Origin: Tatumella citrea
GTDB taxonomy: Bacteria > Pseudomonadota > Gammaproteobacteria > Enterobacterales > Enterobacteriaceae
Reading direction: 5' to 3'
Length of the DNA stretch: 64,000 bases
Assembly (NCBI RefSeq): GCF_002163585.1
Contig: NZ_CP015579.1
Coordinates: 744,001 to 808,000, forward strand
Shown here: piece by piece, positions 9,036-18,256 of the stretch
How positions within the stretch are numbered: position 1 is the stretch's first letter
Layout of the letters: every line of letters starts with the position of its first letter
Program-made: the position numbers and the translations under genes
Notes under the pieces: model-generated
The model's input: only the letters and a program-made list of their open reading frames with translations
Database searches by the model: none
What the model was told of the DNA's origin: nothing

Positions 9036-9809
9036 ATGAGGTCATATTTATTTTCTTTACTGGTATTTGCTATTCCACTCGGCTTCATTAGCAATGGATA
9101 TGCTCAGGATGATCTCACGAAGATCAAATCGGATGGCGTTTTTAAAGTCGGTACAGAAGGCACATTCCCACCTTTTACGTACCATGATGCTTCGGGAAAG
9201 CTGGTAGGTTTTGACGTTGATATTGCTCGCGAGATTGCCAAACGGATCGGGGTGAAAGCTGAATTTGTTGAAGGGCGATGGGATGGGCTGGTTGCAGGAC
9301 TGGATGCCAATCGTTACGATGCGGTCATCAATCAGGTGTCAATAACACCTGAACGTAAAGCAAAATATGACTTTTCAGAGCCATATATCGCTCCTAAGAT
9401 TGTACTGATTGTGAATAAAAACAATACAGGGATTCATGCATTTTCCGATTTGAAAGGAAAAAAAACAGCACTAACACTGACCAGTAGCTTTGCCCTGGAT
9501 GCGCGTAAACTTGGATCTGATGTTGTAGGTACAGATGGTTTTGATCAGTCAATTGCTCTGGTCATTCAGGGGCGTGCTGATGCCACTATCAATAGCAATC
9601 TTTCTTTCCTGGATTTTAAAAAGCATGAACCTGATGCCCCGGTGAAGGTTGTTGCTGAAAAAACCAATGCGGAACAGGAAGCTGTATTAATAAGAAAGAA
9701 TAATCCTGAGCTACGTAAGGAAATAAATAGTGCTATTGAAGACATAAAAAATGACGGGACCTATCAACGCATTTCAATAAAATACTTTGGTGTTGATGTT
9801 TCGAAATGA
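9036..9809 (+). CDS. Periplasmic polar-amino-acid (cystine-type) binding protein, orphan
   Basis: A 257-residue family-3 solute-binding protein from ATG 9036, with AAAGGGG upstream; an earlier in-frame start lacks this. The signal peptide is about 1-24 (MRSYLFSLLVF to GYAQDD). The mature domain has GTEGTFPPFTYHD, GFDVDIAREIAKRIGVKAEFVEG and WDGLVAGLDANRYDAV, the ligand-contacting signature of FliY/TcyJ-like cystine or polar amino-acid binding proteins. No permease or ATPase is adjacent, so it must use a transporter elsewhere or signal alone. A long AT-rich leader precedes it. Ligand is inferred only to family level. Confidence 0.88.
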   Translation: MRSYLFSLLVFAIPLGFISNGYAQDDLTKIKSDGVFKVGTEGTFPPFTYHDASGKLVGFDVDIAREIAKRIGVKAEFVEGRWDGLVAGLDANRYDAVINQVSITPERKAKYDFSEPYIAPKIVLIVNKNNTGIHAFSDLKGKKTALTLTSSFALDARKLGSDVVGTDGFDQSIALVIQGRADATINSNLSFLDFKKHEPDAPVKVVAEKTNAEQEAVLIRKNNPELRKEINSAIEDIKNDGTYQRISIKYFGVDVSK

Positions 9810-9903
9810 CTTATGTTTGTCCTGAATACATTTACTAACAGTGTGATAGATAGTGGTTTCAGCCTGAAGGCAGTCGATTTATTTAAAGCCTGATGCTGCT
9901 TAA

Positions 9904-9938
9904 GGTATTTAACCCGATTGTAAAACGGGTTAAATACC
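9904..9938. terminator. Shared hairpin between convergent genes
   Basis: A perfect 13-bp inverted repeat GGTATTTAACCCG/CGGGTTAAATACC with a nine-base loop lies between two convergent genes. T runs are weak, so it may be a bidirectional terminator of modest strength. Confidence 0.65.
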
Positions 9939-9946
9939 CACAACAA

Positions 9947-11440
9947 TCACTGGCGGAATTCAAACCAGGTTGTTTTTAATTTGGTGAATTTATCAAAAGC
10001 ATGTAATGACAGATCACGACCAAACCCTGACTGTTTATTACCACCAAAAGGCACAGTGACATCCAGAGCATCAACAGTATTCACCGAAACTGTCCCTGCG
10101 TTGAGTTTACGGGCAACGCGGTGGGCCTGGTTAAGATCATCAGACCATATTGATGCGGCAAGGGCGTAGATATGGTTATTAGCAAGATCAATAGCTTCTT
10201 TTTCGTCCTCAACGACTTTGATCGCTAATACAGGGCCAAAAACTTCATCACGCCATAAAGCCATATCATCGCTCGTCACCTCAATAACCGTTGGAGAAAT
10301 GTAATTAGCTACTGATTCAATTTCTACCTGCTCACCCCCGGCACGAAGAATTCCGCCTTGTTCAATCGCGGTATGAATAAAATTCAGTACCTTATCCTTG
10401 TGCGCAGTTGAGATCATTGCTCCCATCTTTGCCGTTGGTTCCATTGGATGTGCGGGTTGCCAGTGCTGCAGTTGTTCGAGAAGCTTTTCCATAAAGTCAG
10501 CATAAATACTGCGTTCAACTAATAACCGGGAGTTAGCCGAGCAGACTTCACCCTGATTAAAGCAAATCCCGAATGCCGCTTTCTCTGCAGCCAGCTCAAG
10601 GTCCTGACAACCAGACAAAATGATGTTGGCGCTTTTCCCGCCGCATTCAAGCCAGACCTGTTTCAGGTTTGATTTGCCTGAATATTCCATAAAAGCTTTG
10701 CCGACCGCTGTCGAGCCTGTAAAGGTAATGACATCAACATCTTTGTGTAATCCCAGAGCTGCACCGGTTTCCATTCCCAAGCCGGTGACGACATTCAGAA
10801 CGCCAGCCGGAAGCCCGGCTCTCAACGCCAGCTCAGCTAACTTTAAAGCGGTGAAAGGTGAATGCTCCGAAGGTTTGAGTATCACACTATTGCCAGCGGC
10901 TAATGCCGGACCGATTTTCCATGCAGCAATATCCAGCGGGAAATTCCAGGGAACAATCGCAGCCACTACTCCCACGGGTTCGCGGGTGATTGTAGCCAGA
11001 GTACCCGGTCGGGTCGGGGCAATTTCATCATAAATTTTGTCAATGCTTTCTGCGTACCATGAAATGACGTGAGCAGCACCCGGAATATCAATGTTAAAAG
11101 CATCAAGTACTGGTTTACCCATACTTACACTTTCAAGTAGAGCCAGTTCTTCTCTGTGTTCCAGCATCAGTTCTGCCAGTTTTTGCAACACTGCTTTACG
11201 ATGCGATAACGGGGAATCCGACCAGATGCCTGAATCAAATGCCTGACGCGCTGAACGTACAGCTATTTCTACGTCATCAGCCTGGCAAGCGGTTACTTCA
11301 GCCAGTACCATATTGCTGGCCGGATTAATCACCTCGTAAGTTTTCCCGCTTTTAGCAAACCAGGGGGAACCTTCAATAAACGAATGGCGAATAAATTTTT
11401 GTTTCTTTAGCAGGTCTTGCCAGTAATCACGGTTATGCAT
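9947..11440 (-). CDS. NAD(P)-dependent aldehyde dehydrogenase (PuuC/BetB-like)
   Basis: A 497-residue cytoplasmic aldehyde dehydrogenase oxidising an aldehyde to the acid. Family marks are PWNFPLDIAAWKIGPALAAGN and KPSEHSPF (cofactor binding), FTGSTAVGK, the catalytic Glu in LECGGKSAN and the catalytic Cys in NQGEVCSAN. Overall it resembles gamma-glutamylaminobutyraldehyde and betaine-aldehyde dehydrogenases. Its ATG overlaps the end of the GMC oxidoreductase gene by eight bases, so the aldehyde it uses is almost certainly the product of that enzyme. It is the last gene of the permease-oxidase-dehydrogenase operon. Natural substrate unknown. Confidence 0.93.
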   Translation of the reverse strand: MHNRDYWQDLLKKQKFIRHSFIEGSPWFAKSGKTYEVINPASNMVLAEVTACQADDVEIAVRSARQAFDSGIWSDSPLSHRKAVLQKLAELMLEHREELALLESVSMGKPVLDAFNIDIPGAAHVISWYAESIDKIYDEIAPTRPGTLATITREPVGVVAAIVPWNFPLDIAAWKIGPALAAGNSVILKPSEHSPFTALKLAELALRAGLPAGVLNVVTGLGMETGAALGLHKDVDVITFTGSTAVGKAFMEYSGKSNLKQVWLECGGKSANIILSGCQDLELAAEKAAFGICFNQGEVCSANSRLLVERSIYADFMEKLLEQLQHWQPAHPMEPTAKMGAMISTAHKDKVLNFIHTAIEQGGILRAGGEQVEIESVANYISPTVIEVTSDDMALWRDEVFGPVLAIKVVEDEKEAIDLANNHIYALAASIWSDDLNQAHRVARKLNAGTVSVNTVDALDVTVPFGGNKQSGFGRDLSLHAFDKFTKLKTTWFEFRQ

Positions 11441-13076
11441 AGGTGTTTTCCTGTTGACTCACGCTTGCTGAAGATATTTTGTTGAGAATCATGCTGGCTG
11501 CACGCTCACCAATCATAATTGACGGAGCATTAGTATTACCGCTGATAAGCGTTGGCATAATGGATGCATCTGCTATTCGTAAGTTATCTACCCCATATAC
11601 CTCAAGGGTATCCGGGTTAACGACGCTCATTGCATCGAGGCCCATTTTACAGGTGCCAACCGGATGAAAAACTGTGGCGCAATACTCTTTGACGTACTGA
11701 TGTAATTGCTCGTCAGTCTGAATATTTTTACCAGGCAACATCTCTTCGCCATGCAGCGCTTTAAATTCTGGTTGGGACAGGATATTTCTTGCTGCTTTTA
11801 TTCCTTCAACCAGAACGTTGGCATCATAAGGGTCCGCGAGAAAATTGAAGTCGATGGCGATTTTCCCGTCACGTTGCAAATGTAATGCACCGATTGATTT
11901 TGGGCGCAGAACACAGGTATGGATAGCGAAACCATGTCCCCATTCAAACAGACGCCCACGATGGCTGCGGTAACCCGGTACAAAATGAAACTGAATATCG
12001 GGTTCACCCTGACTAAGTTTTGTGCTGGCAAATCCACCGGCCTCTACATAGTTGGTGGTTAGCCAGCCTTTACGGCGTAACAAGTAACTGAACGGAGAAG
12101 TCAGAATCGGTTTCCATGCAGCCAATGAAAAGCCGAGTGTTACCGGGCTTTTAGAGCGAACAGTGACCAGACCATCAAGGTGATCCTGAAGATTTTTCCC
12201 GACACCAGGCAGAGGGTGTATTACGGTGATGCCAGCAGCTTCAAGTTCTGCTGCTGGTCCGATGCCTGATTTCATTAAAATATGCGGCGAGCTAATTGAG
12301 CCTGCTGAGAGAATCACTTCATGGCGACAAAGAAGTGATATTGTCTCAGTGCTGCCTTCTTCAGTCGCAGAAACACCTTTGACTATTTTGTCTTCGATAA
12401 TCAACTTTTGCACAGTACAGCCCGTCTTGACGGTTAAATTACTGCGTTCCAGATGAGGATGTAAAAAAGCCCGATAGCTTGATAAACGCTTACCATCTTT
12501 TTGGGTGACGTTATAAATGCCAACACCAGCCAGCGATTTGCCGTTAAAATCATTGTTTTCAGCTAATCCGCAGCTTTGTCCTGCGGAGACAAATAGTCTG
12601 GATAGTGGATTTGGGTCGCGAGGTTTATCAACCAGTAATTCGCCTTCAAATCCATGATAAGCAGGATCTTGTGAGAGTAAATTTTTCTCCGAATATTTGA
12701 ACCACGGCAGAACATCATCCCAGCCCCAGCCGTCACAGCCTTGCTTTTTCCAGTTATCATAATCTGACGGTAAGCCACGAATATAGATCATACTGTTCAT
12801 GGATGAAGATCCGCCAAGCGCTTTCCCGCGCGGGACGTGGATTGTTCTTCCTCCTAAGCGCGTTTGTGGCATGGAGTAAAAATTCCAGCTGAACTTTTTA
12901 CTCTTATATAAGGTGATAGTTCCGGCAGGAGTCTGAATTCGTGGTGTATCATCACGACTTCCAGCCTCAATAAGACAAATCTTCAGATCTGGCTGCTGAG
13001 CAAGACGTGACGCGAGCACGGAACCCGCCGATCCCCCACCAATAATAATGTAGTCATAGGTTTCACTATTGTTCAT
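11433..13076 (-). CDS. GMC-family FAD-dependent alcohol oxidase/dehydrogenase
   Basis: A 547-residue flavoenzyme of the glucose-methanol-choline family. It has an N-terminal FAD site YIIIGGGSAGSVLASRLA (about 9-26), the GMC signature 1 block HVPRGKALGGSSSMN near 80-95, signature 2 GSISSPHILMKSGIGP near 255-270 and the C-terminal catalytic histidine in VFHPVGTCKMG near 470. Choline dehydrogenase and pyridoxine 4-oxidase share this layout. The gene lies 15 bases after an NCS1 permease gene and overlaps an aldehyde dehydrogenase gene, so it should oxidise an imported alcohol to an aldehyde. Because NCS1 permeases carry nucleobase- or vitamin-like ring compounds, a pyridoxine-type substrate is as possible as choline. 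Confidence 0.92.
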   Translation of the reverse strand: MNNSETYDYIIIGGGSAGSVLASRLAQQPDLKICLIEAGSRDDTPRIQTPAGTITLYKSKKFSWNFYSMPQTRLGGRTIHVPRGKALGGSSSMNSMIYIRGLPSDYDNWKKQGCDGWGWDDVLPWFKYSEKNLLSQDPAYHGFEGELLVDKPRDPNPLSRLFVSAGQSCGLAENNDFNGKSLAGVGIYNVTQKDGKRLSSYRAFLHPHLERSNLTVKTGCTVQKLIIEDKIVKGVSATEEGSTETISLLCRHEVILSAGSISSPHILMKSGIGPAAELEAAGITVIHPLPGVGKNLQDHLDGLVTVRSKSPVTLGFSLAAWKPILTSPFSYLLRRKGWLTTNYVEAGGFASTKLSQGEPDIQFHFVPGYRSHRGRLFEWGHGFAIHTCVLRPKSIGALHLQRDGKIAIDFNFLADPYDANVLVEGIKAARNILSQPEFKALHGEEMLPGKNIQTDEQLHQYVKEYCATVFHPVGTCKMGLDAMSVVNPDTLEVYGVDNLRIADASIMPTLISGNTNAPSIMIGERAASMILNKISSASVSQQENTYA

Positions 13077-13091
13077 TGCTATCTCCTGTGA

Positions 13092-14492
13092 TTACTTAAC
13101 AATTGAGGTCTGGGTGGATGTTTGAGTACGACTGAGCAAAAAATACACCGGTGAAACAACTGCCAAACCAATAATCCAGGATATATCTGCGCCTCCCAGC
13201 ATATTAGCTGCCGGTCCGGTATAAATAGCCGTAGACATAAATGGAATCTCAACCACAATTCCGAGCAGATAACAGAAAATAGCTTTTGAATTGAAATAAC
13301 CATATATGCCGCCGTCGCGACGGAAAAACGATGGAACATCATATTTACCGTGTGCGACCAGATAGTAATCAACCAGATTAATAGCGGTCCAGGGCACCAG
13401 TACATACAGCAGCATTAAAATAAAGTTAGTGTAATTCACCAGGAAGTTCTCCTGGCCATAAACGGCAATTAATACTTCGATAAGAATAGTGATAATTGAA
13501 ACTACGATGCGGGAACCTGAAAGTGGCGACCATTTTGGCAAAAATGTTTGGCCGAGGGTGAGTGTACAGAGCACTCCGCAATACAAATTCATTGCATTTG
13601 TAGCAGCAATTCCCAAAGCAAAAACGATAATAACGACAGAAGACAATCCTCCTGTCATATTAACAATCCCGGTGATTAAATCGCCATTTACGATGCAAAC
13701 TGATACCAAAATCCCAAGAATCATTGGAAACAGTGAACCGAGCACACAGCCAAGATAGCTGCACCAAAAGACACTTTTTTCGCTAATATCTTTTGGCATA
13801 TAACGCGAATAATCAGAAACATAAGGGGCATAGGCCAATTGCCATAGTGCAGCAATAGAAATGGCTCCAAGAAAACCGCTCAGGTTAAAACCATTTTGTG
13901 CGAGAAAATCAGTTGGCAGACCATGAATGAAAATAATCCAGACAAATGCAGCAACTAAAATAATCCCTGATACCCACGACATGACTTTGGTATATGCGTG
14001 AATCAGATTATAACCGAAGGCACAGGCTACCAGACTAAGCACTGCAGAGATCAGAATGCCACTATCCGTTGAGACAGGGGGATAAATAGCATGAAGTGAC
14101 TGGCCTCCCAGAACCAGGTTCGATGCCAGAAAGCCGATATACATGATAACGACCAGTGCAACCACCAGTACTGAGCCATATGAACCAAATTGTCCACGGG
14201 TCTGTACCATCTGCGGCACACCTAATTGCGGCCCCTGTGCTGAATGCAGCGCCATAAACAAACCACCTGCCAGGTTTCCAATCAATACGGCGATAGTTGC
14301 CCAGATAAAAGACAGGTGGAAAATGCTTACTGCCAGAGCTCCGGTAATCACCGTGAGTAGCATTATGTTTGAACCAAACCAAATGGTAAAAAGATCGCGT
14401 GGTTTACCATGGCGCTCATTGGCAGGAATAGGCTGGATAGTACTCAGTTCTATACTGGTTGCGACAGCGTTATCTTTTGGAGTGTTTGACAT
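13092..14492 (-). CDS. NCS1-family (CodB-like) permease
   Basis: A 466-residue inner-membrane transporter with about twelve hydrophobic segments. The first block (FGSNIMLLTVITGALAVSIF, then GNLAGGLFMALHSAQGPQLGVPQM) is the nucleobase:cation symporter-1 hallmark. SDYSRYMPKDI near 235 and DYYLVAHGKYDVPSFF near 385 are also typical. Family members import cytosine, allantoin, hydantoins, thiamine or pyridoxine. It is the first gene of the operon with the GMC oxidase and aldehyde dehydrogenase. The upstream region is shared with the divergent 14988 gene. Confidence 0.92.
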   Translation of the reverse strand: MSNTPKDNAVATSIELSTIQPIPANERHGKPRDLFTIWFGSNIMLLTVITGALAVSIFHLSFIWATIAVLIGNLAGGLFMALHSAQGPQLGVPQMVQTRGQFGSYGSVLVVALVVIMYIGFLASNLVLGGQSLHAIYPPVSTDSGILISAVLSLVACAFGYNLIHAYTKVMSWVSGIILVAAFVWIIFIHGLPTDFLAQNGFNLSGFLGAISIAALWQLAYAPYVSDYSRYMPKDISEKSVFWCSYLGCVLGSLFPMILGILVSVCIVNGDLITGIVNMTGGLSSVVIIVFALGIAATNAMNLYCGVLCTLTLGQTFLPKWSPLSGSRIVVSIITILIEVLIAVYGQENFLVNYTNFILMLLYVLVPWTAINLVDYYLVAHGKYDVPSFFRRDGGIYGYFNSKAIFCYLLGIVVEIPFMSTAIYTGPAANMLGGADISWIIGLAVVSPVYFLLSRTQTSTQTSIVK

Positions 14493-14987
14493 TATAGTTA
14501 TCTCAACATAGTCATTTGCAGGCTTGCCACGTGGCCGTGGTTATAACACCCATGAATCTGGTCAGGGTGAAAATAACGTTCTCCGGATAGTGCAACAGAT
14601 GGCTATTCAGAGAAATTAAGAAAAACATAAGCAACGTATATAAAAATAAGATGCAGTCGGGGATAATGGGTTTATTTTTTAAGAAAAATGAATAAAGCTG
14701 AACAGTAAATAAATATCGAGAATTTTTTCTAACCTAATGATTTACATGGGGTAAGTGATGCTCAAAGCTGCGGTTTATTAATTCGATGCAATAATGAGTG
14801 CTATTGGAACATTTTAAGGTGAGTTGGTATTTTAATTTCATGACTTTGAAGAGACGAAAATATTGATATGTCTCCAGCCGAAAGTAGATTTTAATCGTTA
14901 TTTCACATGTCAGAAGATTATATTGATACTATAAGGCCGATATCGTAGTTTGAGTGTCGGTATCCTCCAGTAAGAAAACGGTGCTCT
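14493..14987. promoter_or_regulatory. Divergent intergenic region of about 500 bases
   Basis: No gene is visible. It holds a perfect 10-bp palindrome GCCACGTGGC at 14526-14535, 34 bases before the permease start, which could be an operator. The rest is AT-rich. A CCTCC-AG run before 14988 does not form a clear ribosome site. Confidence 0.4.
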
Positions 14988-15800
14988 ATGACTCATTTAC
15001 TAAAGTTTAGCGCTAACCTGAAATGGTTGTTTACCGAACTTCCGGTTGAGCAGCGTTATGATGCTGCGGCAGCAGCCGGATTTAAGGCAGCTGAGTTTGC
15101 CTGGCCTTATGAGCACTCCGTTCTATTTTTCAGGGAGTTATTGGCAAACAGTGGGTTGCAGCAGGTACTGATTAATACTCCGGTCGGCCCGGCAGGATCG
15201 CTTAAAGCCTCCGGTCAGGCCTGTCACCCGGACAGTGTGACAGCATTTATCGCCGACATAGAGAAGGCTATCGAATACGCTTCCGGCCTGAACTGCCGGA
15301 CTATCCATCTTCAGTCCGGTATCCGGCAACCGGATGTCAGTGATGAAGCAGCGTACAGCACTTTGGTTGAGAATGTCAGAACTGCGGCTGAACTGGCAGC
15401 GAGGGATAATATCGAACTGGTTCTGGAAGCGATGAATCCTCATGATAATCCGCGATTTATTCTCCATACTCAGGCTCAGGCGCTGTCTGTTATTCAGGAT
15501 TCCGGAGCGAATAACGTTAAACTGCTGTTTGATTTCTACCATACCCAAAGAAGTGAAGGGGACGTCACGGCTAAACTACGCCATTTCTTTCCACATATCG
15601 GGCATGTGCAGATTGCCGATTCTCCGGGACGTAATGAGCCTGGTAGTGGCGAGCTTAACTGGAATTTTATTTTCGATGCGCTGGTCGATGTCGGATATCA
15701 GGGATGGGTAGGATGTGAATACCGGCCATTAACCAATACCCGCGACGGGCTGCGCTGGAGAACGCATTTCCCACGGGCTCATAGCCCAAAACACTGCTGA
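14988..15800 (+). CDS. Hydroxypyruvate-isomerase-like TIM-barrel protein
   Basis: A 270-residue xylose-isomerase-like TIM barrel of the Hyi/OtnI group. The start FSANLKWLFTELPVEQRYDAAAAAGF and the metal/substrate motifs LVLEAMNP, LLFDFYHTQRSEGD, HVQIADSPGRNEPGSGELNW and GWVGCEYRP match hydroxypyruvate isomerase (glyoxylate metabolism) and 2-oxo-tetronate isomerase. The last 13 residues after GLRW differ from the usual short ending, perhaps a drifted or frameshifted tail. It is monocistronic and divergent from the permease operon; no glyoxylate carboligase gene is near, so the true sugar-acid substrate is open. Confidence 0.82.
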   Translation: MTHLLKFSANLKWLFTELPVEQRYDAAAAAGFKAAEFAWPYEHSVLFFRELLANSGLQQVLINTPVGPAGSLKASGQACHPDSVTAFIADIEKAIEYASGLNCRTIHLQSGIRQPDVSDEAAYSTLVENVRTAAELAARDNIELVLEAMNPHDNPRFILHTQAQALSVIQDSGANNVKLLFDFYHTQRSEGDVTAKLRHFFPHIGHVQIADSPGRNEPGSGELNWNFIFDALVDVGYQGWVGCEYRPLTNTRDGLRWRTHFPRAHSPKHC

Positions 15801-16089
15801 CCGGCGAAACCTCGTGATTGCTGCTTCGACATAATAACCTTTGCAGGTTAATGTTACCGCCGGAAGAGACTTGCTTACAGTAACACAATATAATCTGGTG
15901 ACTGTTCCGGTGGAGTTTCAGACATTGATTACAGCAAAATAAATCAGCAATTGTCTGACTCCTTCACTAACCGGTGAGCGGTTATCGGGTAACTCAGGGG
16001 AATTGGGTTACGGCTATGCTTTCTGACCAGTCATCTGTTTTTTGAACTACAGCCAGTACCGGAAATATAAACCGGGCGGAACGTAAACC

Positions 16090-16854
16090 ATGAAAGATTT
16101 TATATTCGATTTAGACGGGACCATCATTAAAAACGGCCAGCCGCTTTCTGGCGAGATGTTGCTGGCGTTAGAAAATATCAGCAGCCATCACAACATTGTG
16201 TTTGCCTCGGCCAGACCGGTCAGGGACATGCTGCCGCTGTTGCCGGAAAGTCTGCATCATCATGTGATGATTGGTTGTAACGGCAGCATGGCGTGGAAAA
16301 GTGGGGAGTGCCTGTTTAGTCAGAATTTTTCTGGCCACGAACTTTCAGGGCTACTGGAATTGTTAGTACAACAACAGGTTCCGTATCTGCTCGACGGAAA
16401 CTGGAACTATTCTGTCTCTGCGAAAAGTCACCCGTTTCACGACTATATCCGCTCTCTGACTCCCTGCGAAACTCACCAGCAATCGGTAGTGGATGAAGGC
16501 GTCACTAAAATCCTGGTTCTGGACAATAATTTTCAGGAAACAGCCAGCAGGTTTCTGCTTGAGCAGGGAAGTCACAGCATTATCTATCATCACCGGAATG
16601 AAGATATTTTTGATATTACGCCTGCGAGTAATAATAAATATGCTGCATTACAGAAACTGGGGATAGCAGTAGATAATGCCTGGGTTTTTGGTAACGACAA
16701 TAATGATTTTACCATGCTGAAGCATGCGGGATATTCGGTGTTTCTGGGAGCGCCGGTACTGTTTGAACATGCTGACCACTATTGTGATATTGATGAGCTT
16801 CCGTGTTTTATTGATTCGCTGTCGGCAAAACAACAATCTTTAGCAGTGAACTGA
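16090..16854 (+). CDS. HAD-superfamily (Cof-type, class IIB) phosphatase
   Basis: A 254-residue phosphatase. Motif I is DLDGTII at about 7-13, motif II is in VFASARP near 39 and motif IV is FGNDNNDFTML near 199. The C2B cap lies between them, as in Cof-type enzymes that dephosphorylate sugar phosphates or flavin-related compounds. Cytoplasmic. It stands alone; the 289-base stretch before it shows no gene. The usual motif IV GDxxND reads GNDNND, which keeps the last two Asp. Substrate cannot be predicted. Confidence 0.85.
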   Translation: MKDFIFDLDGTIIKNGQPLSGEMLLALENISSHHNIVFASARPVRDMLPLLPESLHHHVMIGCNGSMAWKSGECLFSQNFSGHELSGLLELLVQQQVPYLLDGNWNYSVSAKSHPFHDYIRSLTPCETHQQSVVDEGVTKILVLDNNFQETASRFLLEQGSHSIIYHHRNEDIFDITPASNNKYAALQKLGIAVDNAWVFGNDNNDFTMLKHAGYSVFLGAPVLFEHADHYCDIDELPCFIDSLSAKQQSLAVN

Positions 16855-16894
16855 TCCAGGGTTAAAGCCAGACTCACAGGCAATTGCCAGGCAA

Positions 16895-16924
16895 GAAAAA
16901 ACGGTGCAGATGAATCTGCACCGT
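16895..16924 (-). terminator. Rho-independent terminator of the efe operon
   Basis: Read leftwards, the stem ACGGTGCAGAT/ATCTGCACCGT is followed by TTTTTTCTTG. It lies about 60 bases after the efeB stop. Confidence 0.85.
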
Positions 16925-16987
16925 TCAGCGGGTCAGTCTGAAGCCTGATTATCCGCTATGCAATAAACAGCACAGCCAGAGTTATTG

Positions 16988-18253
16988 TCAGGCAAACAGT
17001 TGTGCACCGATATACTCGCCTTCTGCCGGAGCCGGAGGGATAAAGAAAATTCCCGACCCGATATGCGAGATATACTCATTCAGTGCATCTGCGGCACCAA
17101 GCCTTGTCTGCAACGCTTCGAAATGGGCCGGGTCTTTCTGATAGCTGATAAACAGCAAACCTGCATCCAGCATTCCCAGGTTATTTATGCCGTCGGTATA
17201 GTTATACGAACGGCGCAGAATGCGAATTCCCTGGTTATTCTCATGAGCGGCCAGACTGATATGCGCTGTCATTGGGATGACATGGGTTCCGTCGCTCCCT
17301 TTTTTCTGGAAGTCCGGGGTATCGAACTCTTTTTCGCCGCTTAATGGTGCACCGGAGACTTTATGCCGGCCAAACACCGCATTCTGGTCGCTGACGCGAT
17401 CAGTATCCCAGTTTTCGATGTGCATTTTTATTTTGCGCACCACCTGGTAGGTTCCCTTTTGCTGCCAGGCCGGACCGCCATCGTTAATCCAGACAAATTT
17501 ATCGAAATCACTCTGCTCAGTCAGGTTGCGGGTGCCATCCTTAAAACCGAACAGATTACGAGGTGTCGACTGATTTTTTCCGGCCGAGGCACGGCCAAAA
17601 CCCAGTACTGACCAGCGGGTAGCCGCAGCTCCGGTATCTTTGGCAATTCGGGCCAGATTCCGGATAGCATGATAGGCAACCTGCGGGTCGTCAGCACAGG
17701 CTTGTAGTGAAAGATCACCACCGCTCAATGCCGGTTGCAGGTTATCACTGGGCAGTTCTTCCAGCTCCCGCATTAACGGTGGCTTATGCTGTTGCAGGCC
17801 ATAAGTATCACCAAAAATACGTGGACCTAATCCGACGGTGACGGTCAGTGATGCCGGAGCAAGGTCGAGCGCTTCACCGGTATCCATGCCGATTCCACTG
17901 TTTCTCTCCGGCTCAACCTGACCAATAATCTCACCAGCCATCATCTGGGCAATTGCTGCCGACCACCGCGCCAGTAAAATCTGCAAATCGCGCGGGTTCT
18001 GACTGGTCATATCAAAGGTCATAAACATCACATGACGCTGAGGCGGGGTAGTCACACCGGCCTGACCGGCATGACCATAAAAGGCATGTTGCTGTGAAAG
18101 GTCGACCCGGTCTTCCGGGTCGGCTTTCGCGGCGGCTGCATTATGAGCAGCCGCAACGCCGGGCAGGGCCAGTGCACTGGCCACAGCTCCTTTCAACAGA
18201 TGACGGCGTGAAACGCTGGTGGTATCACGCTTCGCAAACTGTTTGTCCTTCAT
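16988..18253 (-). CDS. efeB: EfeB, Tat-exported DyP-type haem peroxidase / deferrochelatase
   Basis: A 421-residue periplasmic haem enzyme of the EfeUOB system. The Tat signal is SRRHLLKG at about 15-22, with a hydrophobic stretch and an AAHNAAAAKA cleavage region. The dye-decolourising peroxidase marks are the GFKDGTRN motif (catalytic Asp) near 235 and the proximal histidine region GRHKVSGAPLSGEKE near 310. EfeB oxidises ferrous iron for the permease or extracts iron from haem. It is the last gene of efeU-efeO-efeB, three bases after the efeO stop, and is followed by a terminator. Confidence 0.96.
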   Translation of the reverse strand: MKDKQFAKRDTTSVSRRHLLKGAVASALALPGVAAAHNAAAAKADPEDRVDLSQQHAFYGHAGQAGVTTPPQRHVMFMTFDMTSQNPRDLQILLARWSAAIAQMMAGEIIGQVEPERNSGIGMDTGEALDLAPASLTVTVGLGPRIFGDTYGLQQHKPPLMRELEELPSDNLQPALSGGDLSLQACADDPQVAYHAIRNLARIAKDTGAAATRWSVLGFGRASAGKNQSTPRNLFGFKDGTRNLTEQSDFDKFVWINDGGPAWQQKGTYQVVRKIKMHIENWDTDRVSDQNAVFGRHKVSGAPLSGEKEFDTPDFQKKGSDGTHVIPMTAHISLAAHENNQGIRILRRSYNYTDGINNLGMLDAGLLFISYQKDPAHFEALQTRLGAADALNEYISHIGSGIFFIPPAPAEGEYIGAQLFA

Positions 18254-18256
18254 GAC

